Positions 36,492 through 43,816 of a stretch of DNA of 56,194 nucleotides are shown piece after piece; the first letter of the stretch is position 1, and every line of letters begins with the position of its first letter. A model generated the notes under the pieces. That model did no database searches. It was not told the DNA's origin and worked only from the letters and a program-made list of their open reading frames with translations. The stretch is from Chitinophaga pinensis (GTDB lineage Bacteria; Bacteroidota; Bacteroidia; Chitinophagales; UBA10324), in NCBI GenBank assembly GCA_945892775.1, contig CAMDDP010000016.1, positions 1 to 56,194 of the forward strand, read 5' to 3'. A program made the position numbers and the translations under genes.

Positions 36492-36731
36492 ATGAAAAAT
36501 TTTACACAAGATGATTTAGTTCGTTTCGTTTACAATGAAACATCGAAGGAGGAGTCCTCCTTAATAAAGAAAGCAATTTTGGAAGACATGGAACTATCCC
36601 AAACCTACCATGCAATGCTGGCTTCAAAAGCAGAATTAGATCTGGGAAAATTAAATCCAAATGATAGTAGCATCAATATAATAATGGGCTACAGCCTTCG
36701 AACTTCAAAGGCTAAGAGTCTTTCAAAATAA
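36492..36731 (+). CDS. Small soluble protein beside the ECF sigma factor, possible partner
   Basis: 79 residues, no signal peptide or membrane segment. The N-terminal part NFTQDDLVRFVYNETSKEES resembles the first helices of anti-sigma factors (short acidic helix, then a polar loop), but the zinc ligands and the membrane helix are missing. The C-terminus is basic and polar. Its position after the ECF sigma gene suggests it binds the sigma factor. The 198-bp gap to that gene holds no recognisable terminator or promoter. The function is inferred from position only. Confidence 0.65.
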   Translation: MKNFTQDDLVRFVYNETSKEESSLIKKAILEDMELSQTYHAMLASKAELDLGKLNPNDSSINIIMGYSLRTSKAKSLSK

Positions 36732-36765
36732 AGAAGATTCTTTTTTCTTTTTAAACATTTTTCTA

Positions 36766-36795
36766 TTTGTAAATTCAATCGGGTTCATACATTCG
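36766..36795 (+). promoter_or_regulatory. Promoter for nth (TTTG-N18-TACATTCG)
   Basis: TTTG at 36766-36769 is 18 bp before TACATTCG at 36788-36795, a one-mismatch -7 box. The box ends only 4 bp before the nth ATG, so the transcript is predicted to lack a leader. Confidence 0.55.
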
Positions 36796-36799
36796 TATT

Positions 36800-37468
36800 A
36801 TGACTCGTAAAGATTTATTTGGTTTTGTCATTCAGTATTTTGAAAAAAATATGCCGGTTGCCGAAACTGAACTTGTATATCATAATCCATTTCAACTTTT
36901 AGTATCAGTTATTCTTTCAGCGCAGTGCACGGATAAGCGAGTAAATATGACTACTCCTGCCCTTTTCAAAAAATATCCTACACCAGAAAAACTATCAAAA
37001 GCAACTTTCGATGAAGTGTTTCCAATAATTAAAAGCATCTCGTATCCGAGTAATAAGACCAAGCATTTAATTGGTATGGCGCAAATGATGCAAGAAAAAT
37101 TTAATGGACAAGTTCCATCAGATACTGAATTGCTACAGCAATTGCCTGGAGTTGGAAGAAAGACGGCGCATGTAATTGCCTCGTGTTTGTTTAATCAGCC
37201 CAAGATGGCTGTTGATACCCATGTGCAAAGAGTTTCGTCCAGAATTGGTTTAACTAGAGGTGCAAAAAATCCATTACAAACCGAATTGCAATTAGTAAAA
37301 TACATTCCTGAAAAATTAATTTCGAAAGCACATCATTGGCTCATATTACACGGACGATATGTTTGTATTGCACGCAAACCAAAATGTGAAGACTGTGGAC
37401 TGAAAGAATTTTGCAAATATTATCAAAGCACTTTGCCAAAAGTGAAGCCCAAGGATATTGAATGCTGA
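36800..37468 (+). CDS. nth: Endonuclease III
   Basis: 222 residues. DNA glycosylase and AP lyase that removes oxidised pyrimidines in base excision repair. The helix-hairpin-helix is LPGVGRKTAHVIAS with catalytic Lys121; the catalytic Asp is Asp139 in AVDTHVQRVSSRIG; both fall one position from the E. coli residues. The C-terminal iron-sulphur motif C-x6-C-x2-C-x5-C is complete (CIARKPKCEDCGLKEFC). The gene is next to the lexA-like/recA pair, which makes this a small DNA-repair neighbourhood. Confidence 0.97.
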   Translation: MTRKDLFGFVIQYFEKNMPVAETELVYHNPFQLLVSVILSAQCTDKRVNMTTPALFKKYPTPEKLSKATFDEVFPIIKSISYPSNKTKHLIGMAQMMQEKFNGQVPSDTELLQQLPGVGRKTAHVIASCLFNQPKMAVDTHVQRVSSRIGLTRGAKNPLQTELQLVKYIPEKLISKAHHWLILHGRYVCIARKPKCEDCGLKEFCKYYQSTLPKVKPKDIEC

Positions 37469-37518
37469 TTTTTGTGCTCGGCATTCTATTGGACAGGGAT
37501 TTAATAGGTTTCAGTTTC

Positions 37519-38151
37519 TTATGAAAACTTCTTTATTACATCCAACACCTTTCCGCTTATTCTGAAATCATCATCACGATGAATAAAGATTGGCGAATAA
37601 TCTTTTGTTGATTCTGAAAGCAATACAATTCTTTCGTTGGCTTTATCAAGACGATACTTTTTAATATTTGCCATTCCATCTATAATTGAAACAACATAGT
37701 CGTTGTCTTTTGGGGAAATATTTTCACTGTCAACAATCACAAAATCCCCGCTTTCAATATTTTTTCCTTTCACACTTGATTTGTTCAGTGAATTACCATC
37801 TGCTTTTATCACAAACAATCCTTTTTTATAAGGCACCAGATTTCTAGAGATTTTTAAGTACCCTTCAATATTTTCATTGGCATAAAACTCTGCTGGACCA
37901 CAATTCGCAGAACCAATAATTGGTAACGAAATAAAAAGGGTGTCTGCTTTCGCTTTATTGCTCGTGCGTTTGATGGTTTGGTTTCTCTTGTCAATCACAA
38001 TAAATCCTTTTGCTTCGAGCTGACTTAAATGGTGTTTTACCTTTTGCGGAAGGTTCTCTCCTATGAAATTACCTATTTCTCTAAGAGTAAGGTTGCCAAT
38101 ATTCTTTTCTTCAATTTGAATAAGCAATTTTTCTTGTAAAGGATGCATCAT
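37519..38151 (-). CDS. LexA-like self-cleaving repressor (winged helix plus S24 peptidase)
   Basis: 210 residues from the ATG at 38151; an in-frame TTG at 38166 lies inside the -7 box and is rejected. Residues about 1-65 form a LexA-style winged helix (LTLREIGNFIGENLPQ, then HLSQLEAKGFIVI). Residues about 85-205 are an S24 peptidase: cleavage site Cys84-Gly85 (SANCGPAEF; LexA has Ala-Gly, UmuD Cys-Gly), catalytic Ser121 (ADGNSLN) and Lys164 (ANIKKY). Ser-Lys spacing is 43, a little more than the 37 of E. coli LexA. It faces recA across an AT-rich gap with paired repeats, as expected of an SOS repressor that controls itself and recA. It lacks the usual GDSM around the Ser, so autocleavage needs testing. 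Confidence 0.85.
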   Translation of the reverse strand: MMHPLQEKLLIQIEEKNIGNLTLREIGNFIGENLPQKVKHHLSQLEAKGFIVIDKRNQTIKRTSNKAKADTLFISLPIIGSANCGPAEFYANENIEGYLKISRNLVPYKKGLFVIKADGNSLNKSSVKGKNIESGDFVIVDSENISPKDNDYVVSIIDGMANIKKYRLDKANERIVLLSESTKDYSPIFIHRDDDFRISGKVLDVIKKFS

Positions 38152-38160
38152 GGTTTGTTT

Positions 38161-38250
38161 GTGCAAATTTAAATAAATTTATTTAAATATTCCATAAATA
38201 TTTATTTGTTGACAAATTTGACAAATTGAAATATTTATTTATATTTGCAC
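38161..38250. promoter_or_regulatory. Shared operator/promoter region between lexA-like gene and recA
   Basis: The two ends are inverted copies of one roughly 20-bp unit: 38161-38180 reads GTGCAAATTTAAATAAATTT and the complement of 38231-38250 reads GTGCAAATATAAATAAATAT (3 mismatches). Each copy includes the -7 box of one promoter: TAAATTTG (38171-38164, minus) for the lexA-like gene and TATATTTG (38240-38247) for recA. Within it are a perfect 22-bp palindrome (38167-38188), a perfect 12-bp palindrome (38194-38205) and a tandem 9-bp repeat TTGACAAAT (38209-38226). A repressor bound to the outer units would block both promoters. That this is the LexA-like protein's site is inference. Confidence 0.7.
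38217..38247 (+). promoter_or_regulatory. recA promoter (TTTG-N19-TATATTTG)
   Basis: TTTG at 38217-38220, exactly 19 bp, then TATATTTG at 38240-38247: a perfect match to the Bacteroidota housekeeping sigma consensus. The recA ATG is 125 bp further on, leaving a long leader in contrast to the other genes here. Confidence 0.85.
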
Positions 38251-38372
38251 CAGATTCGATTTCGGAATTTTAAAAGTGTGAATAAATATTTTCTGGATTT
38301 TCGTTGTTGAAATGGTGATGATGGTTCAATTTCGTAGAGTATAGAAATACAATTAATAAAAAATTTAAAATC

Positions 38373-39410
38373 ATGGCAAACATATCTTCTGAAAAACTAA
38401 AGGCGCTCAAACTTGCAATGGACAAGCTTGACAAAGATTACGGCAAAGGAACTGTAATGAAATTAGGTGATACACACATTGAACCGCTTGAGGCAATTTC
38501 TACCGGATCTCTCGGTTTAGATGTGGCACTCGGTATTGGTGGGCTCCCTAAAGGCAGGGTCGTTGAAATTTATGGTCCTGAATCAAGTGGAAAAACCACG
38601 CTTGCTACACATGTGATTGCTGAAGCCCAGCGTCGAGGGGGCATTGCAGCTTTTATAGATGCAGAACATGCATTTGATAAAGGGTATGCTCAAAAATTGG
38701 GGGTTGATGTTGAGAATCTTTTAATCTCTCAGCCCGATAATGGTGAACAGGCATTGGAAATAGTTGATAATCTTATTCGTTCTGGGGCTATTGATGTTAT
38801 CGTTATCGATTCTGTTGCAGCACTTGTACCGAAAGCGGAAATTGAAGGTGAAATGGGCGACAGTAAAATGGGATTGCATGCGCGTTTGATGAGTCAGGCA
38901 ATGCGAAAACTCACAGGCACTATCAGTAAAACAAATTGCCTTTGTATTTTCATTAATCAATTGCGTGAAAAAATAGGCGTGATGTTCGGCAATCCTGAAA
39001 CAACTACAGGAGGGAATGCGTTGAAATTTTATGCATCTGTTCGATTAGATATTCGTCGGCTTGCACAAATAAAAGACGGCGAAGAAGTGATTGGTAATCG
39101 CGTGAAAGTAAAAGTGGTGAAGAACAAAGTGGCGCCGCCATTTCGTATGGTTGAATTCGATATCATTTATGGTGAAGGAATAAGTAAGGCTGGTGAAATA
39201 ATTGATATGGGGGTAGATATGCAAATTATTCAAAAGGCTGGATCATGGTTTAGTTACGAAGGAAGTAAATTGGGGCAGGGGCGTGACGCCGTGAAACAAT
39301 TACTTCGCGATAATCCTGAAATGGCTGAGGAGATTGAAGCAAAAGTGCGTGGCAAATTAATGTCAAATGGCTCGGCACCTGTTGCTCCAATAGTTGCGGA
39401 AAAGAAATAG
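38373..39410 (+). CDS. recA: Recombinase RecA
   Basis: 345 residues. ATP-dependent strand-exchange protein and coprotease for LexA-type repressors. Walker [12 protein letters not shown] (about residue 70), Walker [16 protein letters not shown], the DNA-binding loop 1 region [20 protein letters not shown], and loop 2 near [15 protein letters not shown] are all intact. The C-terminal tail is short and polar rather than strongly acidic. Transcribed from a perfect promoter overlapping a candidate LexA-type operator. Confidence 0.98.
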   Translation: MANISSEKLKALKLAMDKLDKDYGKGTVMKLGDTHIEPLEAISTGSLGLDVALGIGGLPKGRVVEIYGPESSGKTTLATHVIAEAQRRGGIAAFIDAEHAFDKGYAQKLGVDVENLLISQPDNGEQALEIVDNLIRSGAIDVIVIDSVAALVPKAEIEGEMGDSKMGLHARLMSQAMRKLTGTISKTNCLCIFINQLREKIGVMFGNPETTTGGNALKFYASVRLDIRRLAQIKDGEEVIGNRVKVKVVKNKVAPPFRMVEFDIIYGEGISKAGEIIDMGVDMQIIQKAGSWFSYEGSKLGQGRDAVKQLLRDNPEMAEEIEAKVRGKLMSNGSAPVAPIVAEKK

Positions 39411-39429
39411 TTTCTAAAATAATTCGTGT

Positions 39430-39466
39430 AAAAAATTCCGCTGCGGTCTTCGTGGCGGAATTTTTT
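39430..39466 (+). terminator. Terminator after recA
   Basis: A 12-bp inverted repeat, AAAAAATTCCGC (39430-39441) with GCGGAATTTTTT (39455-39466), starts about 20 bp after the recA stop. The A and T flanks mean it could work in both directions. Confidence 0.85.
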
Positions 39467-39481
39467 ATTTTGTCGTTAAAT

Positions 39482-39640
39482 TTATCTCAATAATATAACA
39501 TTCACTTCCTTCTGCACTTGCTTTCCGTTTGTCATAGTAGCATTGAATCTCAATACATAAATTCCAACCATTTAATTCAAATTTTTTCCCTTTGAATTAA
39601 CCACAGAATTATTGACAAAAAGCCTTAAATACATTCGGGG
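39482..39640 (-). pseudogene. Decayed 3' end of a secreted (T9SS-type) protein gene
   Basis: This is part of a 440-bp stretch between recA and the next gene that holds no intact gene. On the minus strand, 39482-39571 reads MVGIYVLRFNATMTNGKQ and ends KEVNVILLR then stop, which has the look of the last strands of a T9SS sorting domain (G-I/V-Y, NGK, final V-LLR). An in-frame stop sits just before it (39572-39574), and upstream the frame carries only unrelated-looking codons (VNNSVVNSKGKNLN). I read it as a gene remnant. The rest of the gap, about 39640-39853, shows nothing I recognise. Confidence 0.4.
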
Positions 39641-39853
39641 CAATTTTGTGTGCGAGTTGAGTAGCTTTTAAAAAATCGTTGCATATATCTATTCCCACTT
39701 AAAAGGGCTTTAAACAATGTGACATTTCAGCAAAAAATTTAAAATAAATGGAAAGAATCATAAAAAACAATATATAATGGCACTCCCTTCTTTTTTTGAA
39801 ACATAATTATTTTAAAAAGGTAAAGACCATTGAAATAATTAACGCAGCGATTT

Positions 39854-40573
39854 ATGAACATGAAACTTATTCAAGCTCAAAAACTAAAAATTTCATTAAA
39901 AAACAAAATAATTATTGCTGTTACTTTTTCAGCGGTATTTATAACAGGTGCCACAGGAATATTTATTTATTTCAATTCAATTTCTGGTAAATCAAGAGCA
40001 AGTACACTACCAACAACTATTACTTTATTTACTGCAAATCTTAATACAGCAAGTACACAAGTTCTGATCTATTGGGTAACTGAAGCCGAATTAAATTGTG
40101 ATTATTTCACAATTCAACGAAGTGCAGATGGGGGGAACTACATTCAACTAACTGAAATTGCCGCGGCTGGTACATCAACAGTTCAGATGACATATAATTA
40201 TACAGACCCAAATCCTTTGGCCGGTGTTTCATACTATAGATTGCGATATACTGACCTAAGTGGCGAATATCATTATGGTGCTATTCAATCAGTGAATAAC
40301 GAATTTGTGCAGCCAGAAAATACAATAAACTTATATCCAATACCCGCTTTAAATTATGTTTATGTCAGCTTAAATATTAGTTCAGCTTCAACCTCCCATC
40401 TTAAAGTAATTGATATTACCGGAAAAATTGTAGGGAGTTTAACCCCGGAATTAACCGAAGGAAAAAATAAAATTAAACTCGACATCCATGATTTACCAAA
40501 CGGAATTTATTTCGTGAATTTAGAAGACCAATCAGGAAATATGATTTCCCAAAAAATGATAAAAACAGAATAA
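39854..40573 (+). CDS. Small T9SS type A cargo protein with N-terminal membrane segment
   Basis: 239 residues. After a basic N-terminus (about 1-20) comes one hydrophobic segment (IIIAVTFSAVFITGATGIFIY), acting as an uncleaved or late-cleaved signal. The middle is a beta-sandwich of the type often placed before sorting domains, with WVTEAELNCDYFTIQRSADG and GVSYYRLRYTDLSGEYHYG. The last 80 residues are a type A sorting domain: NLYPIPALNYVYVSL, LKVIDITGKIVG, LPNGIYFVNLEDQSGN and MIKTE. The sequence IPAL replaces the usual NPA. Function beyond secretion is unknown. It is followed by a terminator. Confidence 0.78.
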   Translation: MNMKLIQAQKLKISLKNKIIIAVTFSAVFITGATGIFIYFNSISGKSRASTLPTTITLFTANLNTASTQVLIYWVTEAELNCDYFTIQRSADGGNYIQLTEIAAAGTSTVQMTYNYTDPNPLAGVSYYRLRYTDLSGEYHYGAIQSVNNEFVQPENTINLYPIPALNYVYVSLNISSASTSHLKVIDITGKIVGSLTPELTEGKNKIKLDIHDLPNGIYFVNLEDQSGNMISQKMIKTE

Positions 40574-40594
40574 AAAAATCTTTTTCCCGATTTT

Positions 40595-40625
40595 AGCTCC
40601 TGAAAGCACCTCGGGAGCTTTTTAA
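40595..40625 (+). terminator. Terminator after the small T9SS protein gene
   Basis: AGCTCC (40595-40600) pairs with GGAGCT (40614-40619), followed by a T run. An alternative pairing of TCCCGA (40585-40590) with TCGGGA (40611-40616) overlaps it. Confidence 0.6.
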
Positions 40626-40685
40626 TTTTAAGAGGGTTACAACCTCAAGCCGAAACACTTCCATCTTTTGCTTTCTTTGTACCCC

Positions 40686-41969
40686 ATGAATTTCGATAGA
40701 ACCATTGAACCGCCTTTAAAAGCAATTGAGAAAATCAATTTGCTTCCTGTAAAAAAAATTTCGTTTTCAAACGGATTATTAGCACACATCATAAATGCCG
40801 GTGATCAAGATGTAATAAAAATAGAGTTGGTTTTTAAGGCCGGTCGAATGCATGAAAATGCAAAAGGAGTTGCCGCTGCGGTCAGTCAGTTGTTACGCGA
40901 CGGCACTAAACAACACACCTCAAAAGAAATTTCAGAGGCATTTGATTTTTATGGCGCCTCAATTAGTACGCAGGCCTTTATTGATACTTCTTCTGTAACA
41001 CTTTATACACTTAACAAACATTTATCAAAACTGCTTCCGTTATTGAAAGAAGTTTTAACGGATGCCATTTTTCCTCAAAAAGAATTAGAAACCTATATTC
41101 AGAATAACAAACAAAAGTTATTGGTAAATTTAGAAAAAGTGGAGTTCTTAGCCCAACGAAAATTCAATGCTTCACTATATGGAGAAAACCACCCAATTGG
41201 TTACACAACCAATGAAAAAGACCTTGATAATCTGAATATTGATTTGCTAAAACAATTTTATTCATCACGATTACAACCACAATATAGTACCGCAATTATT
41301 TCAGGAAGAGTGTCCGATGAAGCCCTACAATTAATTGAAGAATATTTTGGGAAAGATTTAATAGCTGATAAAAAAATTGAAACTCTTTCAACTGAAATCT
41401 ATCCATTATCAGGAAATGACTTTTATGAATTTAAACCAGATACCGTTCAATCGGCCATAAGAATTGGAAAAAGATTCATCAACCGACACCATCCTGATTA
41501 TCAAAAAGTTAAAGTGATGAATATGATTTTTGGTGGCTACTTCGGTTCTAGATTAATGTCGAACCTTCGAGAAGATAAAGGGTATTGTTATGGCGTTTAT
41601 TCTTCTGCAGCTTCTTTTTTAAATGATGGATACTTGTGTATTGCGGCTGAAGTAAATGCCGATTCAACTGTTGATGCAATTGCCCAAATAAAAAAAGAAC
41701 TCAATATACTTTGCAATGAAAAAGTAACTGCAGAAGAATTAATGCTCGTAAAAAATTACATCATGGGCACCATACTTTCTGATACTGATGGGCCTTTTAA
41801 TGTTTCAGAAATTGTAAAGGGTCTGGTCGTGTATGATTTAGAATTAAGTGAATTTCAAAAGGGAATTGCTGAAATGATGGATACAACTTCAAATGATATT
41901 TTAGAAATTGCAAATAAATATTTTATACCGTCAACAATGATTAATGTGATTGCTGGAAAAAAACAATAG
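40686..41969 (+). CDS. M16 family protein lacking the zinc-binding motif
   Basis: 427 residues from the ATG at 40686. Two M16 half-domains: SFSNGLLAHIINAGDQDVIK, then KGVAAAVSQLLRDGTKQHTS where an active enzyme has HFLEHMxFKGT. The HxxEH zinc site is replaced by AAVSQ, so hydrolysis is not expected. The C-terminal half keeps the Arg/Tyr pair typical of M16 (MSNLREDKGYCYGVYS). Such proteins usually pair with an active M16 subunit, often encoded next door, but none lies in this window. No signal peptide is visible, so it seems cytoplasmic. A -7-like box (TTTCTTTG) ends 6 bp before the ATG. Confidence 0.85.
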   Translation: MNFDRTIEPPLKAIEKINLLPVKKISFSNGLLAHIINAGDQDVIKIELVFKAGRMHENAKGVAAAVSQLLRDGTKQHTSKEISEAFDFYGASISTQAFIDTSSVTLYTLNKHLSKLLPLLKEVLTDAIFPQKELETYIQNNKQKLLVNLEKVEFLAQRKFNASLYGENHPIGYTTNEKDLDNLNIDLLKQFYSSRLQPQYSTAIISGRVSDEALQLIEEYFGKDLIADKKIETLSTEIYPLSGNDFYEFKPDTVQSAIRIGKRFINRHHPDYQKVKVMNMIFGGYFGSRLMSNLREDKGYCYGVYSSAASFLNDGYLCIAAEVNADSTVDAIAQIKKELNILCNEKVTAEELMLVKNYIMGTILSDTDGPFNVSEIVKGLVVYDLELSEFQKGIAEMMDTTSNDILEIANKYFIPSTMINVIAGKKQ

Positions 41970-42063
41970 CATTGTCTATTCCAATAAATAAACCCGTAAG
42001 ATTTTATAATGAAATTGAATCGATTTCGTTTCGTTATAACCTATCTTTACAAAACATTGGCTA

Positions 42064-43815
42064 ATGAACTTGCTAAAAAAAATAGTTGCCTCTCTTTTTA
42101 TTGTCGTTTGTCTTTCAGGTTTTGTTAATGCCCAACCATTGCAAGCCCCCGATTTACAATGCATAAATGTTTTATCGAATGGAGATATTTTGCTCACTTG
42201 GTCAATTCCTCAACCTGAACCTTGTGGCGTTTTTATTGGCTATTTGATTTGGGGAAGTAATGGAGGTGCCTTTGTAATTATTGATACTGTTTTAAATCAG
42301 GCACAAACAACTTACACTGCAATCGGATTAATTGGCACCTGGAATTTTTACATGGAGACTTCTTATGCATGTGTTGGCTATACTTCGCTCACAAGCGATA
42401 CACTTGATACAAATCTTCCACTTCCACCAGTCATTAATTACGTTTCCGTTACCCCAGCTAAAAATGTTTTAATTCAATTTCAGCCAAGCACCTCGCCTGA
42501 TGCTTTTGCATACATTATTTATAAAGTTGTTGCCGGAATAAATTTTCCAATCGACACCATTTATAATGGGAATACATCACTGTATCTCGATAGCATTTAT
42601 GATTCAGGAACAGGATCTATCACTTACACTATTGCTACAATGGATAGTTGTGGAAATACAGGTTTAATAAGCACCATTCCACACAACACTATTTATACTC
42701 ATGCAATAACATCAAATTGTAATACAACAGGAAAACTAATTTGGAATAAATATAAAAATTGGGCCGGTGGAGTAAATCACTATGAGGTATTTGTTTCTAT
42801 AAACAATCAATCAAATAACTTATTAATAAACACTAACGATACAACTGCTAATTTTACTTATGGAGCCGATAGTATGTGCTTTACCGTAGTCGCTTATTCT
42901 GGCAACAACTTATTTACCTCCTTTTCTAATTTGTATTGTTTGCCTCCAAATCCAAGCAGCCCTGTTCAGGATTTTTATATTAGAAATGTAACGGTTGCTG
43001 GTAATGGAATTATTGATTTGTATTTCAGTATGAATAAAAATTCTGATGTACGCACTTTAAAAATGGAACGGGGAACCAATGGAATAAATTTTAGTGCCCT
43101 TTCAGTAATAGAAATTCCAACGGACTTAACAATCATTAATATATATTCGGATAGCACTCCGTTAACTGATCAGCTAAGTTATTATTATCGTTTGCAGGCC
43201 CTTGATAGTTGTGGAGCGGAAACATTTTCAACCATTGGCAAAAGCATTTGGTTAGATGGGGGTGCATACAGCAATTTAATTAATCATCTGGAATGGGAAA
43301 GTTTTGAATTGGATTATGGTGGTGTAACTTCTTATACACTCTTCAGAAAAATACTAACCACTTATGATTCGGTTGCGACAGCTGGTTCATCAACCTTAGA
43401 TTATCAGGAATCGGTGGAACAATATGTTGATCAGAACGGAACAATTTGTTATGTGATAGTGGCAACCGATACTTTAAATTTTCCGAATGGAATTATTGAT
43501 ACTGTTCAAAGCACAAGCAATGAATTATGTATTGATCAGTTGGTAAAAATTTTAGTTCCCAATGCTTTTGCGCCCAATGGAAAGAATAATATTTTTAAAC
43601 CGGTACTTCGGTTTGCCGATAACAAATCCTACTTGTTTGAAGTTTATAATCGATGGGGCGGATTGTTATTTTCAACCAAGGATGCAACTGAAGGTTGGGA
43701 TGGGTTTTTTAAAGGCCAGTTAGCCGAACAAGGTGTGTACGCATACCTGGTTCAGGTTGTTGACAGCCAAGGACACAATGCTGAACGAAAAGGAACGGTA
43801 ATGTTACTTCGCTGA
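42064..43815 (+). CDS. Secreted fibronectin-III-like protein with T9SS type B sorting domain
   Basis: 583 residues: signal peptide (1-24, GFVNAQ), then several fibronectin type III-like beta domains of about 95 residues (for example LPPVINYVSVTPAKNVLIQF), and a type B (gliding-motility-associated) C-terminal domain from about residue 497: VPNAFAPNGKNNIFKPVL, FEVYNRWGGLLFST, GWDGFFKGQ and the ending KGTVMLLR. The three-gene stretch from 39854 to here is interrupted only by the M16 gene. A near-consensus -7 box (TATCTTTA, 42042-42049) precedes it. No catalytic domain is seen, so an adhesin or structural surface role is likely. Confidence 0.85.
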   Translation: MNLLKKIVASLFIVVCLSGFVNAQPLQAPDLQCINVLSNGDILLTWSIPQPEPCGVFIGYLIWGSNGGAFVIIDTVLNQAQTTYTAIGLIGTWNFYMETSYACVGYTSLTSDTLDTNLPLPPVINYVSVTPAKNVLIQFQPSTSPDAFAYIIYKVVAGINFPIDTIYNGNTSLYLDSIYDSGTGSITYTIATMDSCGNTGLISTIPHNTIYTHAITSNCNTTGKLIWNKYKNWAGGVNHYEVFVSINNQSNNLLINTNDTTANFTYGADSMCFTVVAYSGNNLFTSFSNLYCLPPNPSSPVQDFYIRNVTVAGNGIIDLYFSMNKNSDVRTLKMERGTNGINFSALSVIEIPTDLTIINIYSDSTPLTDQLSYYYRLQALDSCGAETFSTIGKSIWLDGGAYSNLINHLEWESFELDYGGVTSYTLFRKILTTYDSVATAGSSTLDYQESVEQYVDQNGTICYVIVATDTLNFPNGIIDTVQSTSNELCIDQLVKILVPNAFAPNGKNNIFKPVLRFADNKSYLFEVYNRWGGLLFSTKDATEGWDGFFKGQLAEQGVYAYLVQVVDSQGHNAERKGTVMLLR

Positions 43816-43816
43816 T

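Noticed and set aside
38312-38344. A 10-codon ATG frame in the recA leader that could be a leader peptide
   Set aside because: It is too short, has no distinctive residues ([10 protein letters not shown]) and no paired hairpins as in attenuation. A chance frame is the simpler reading.
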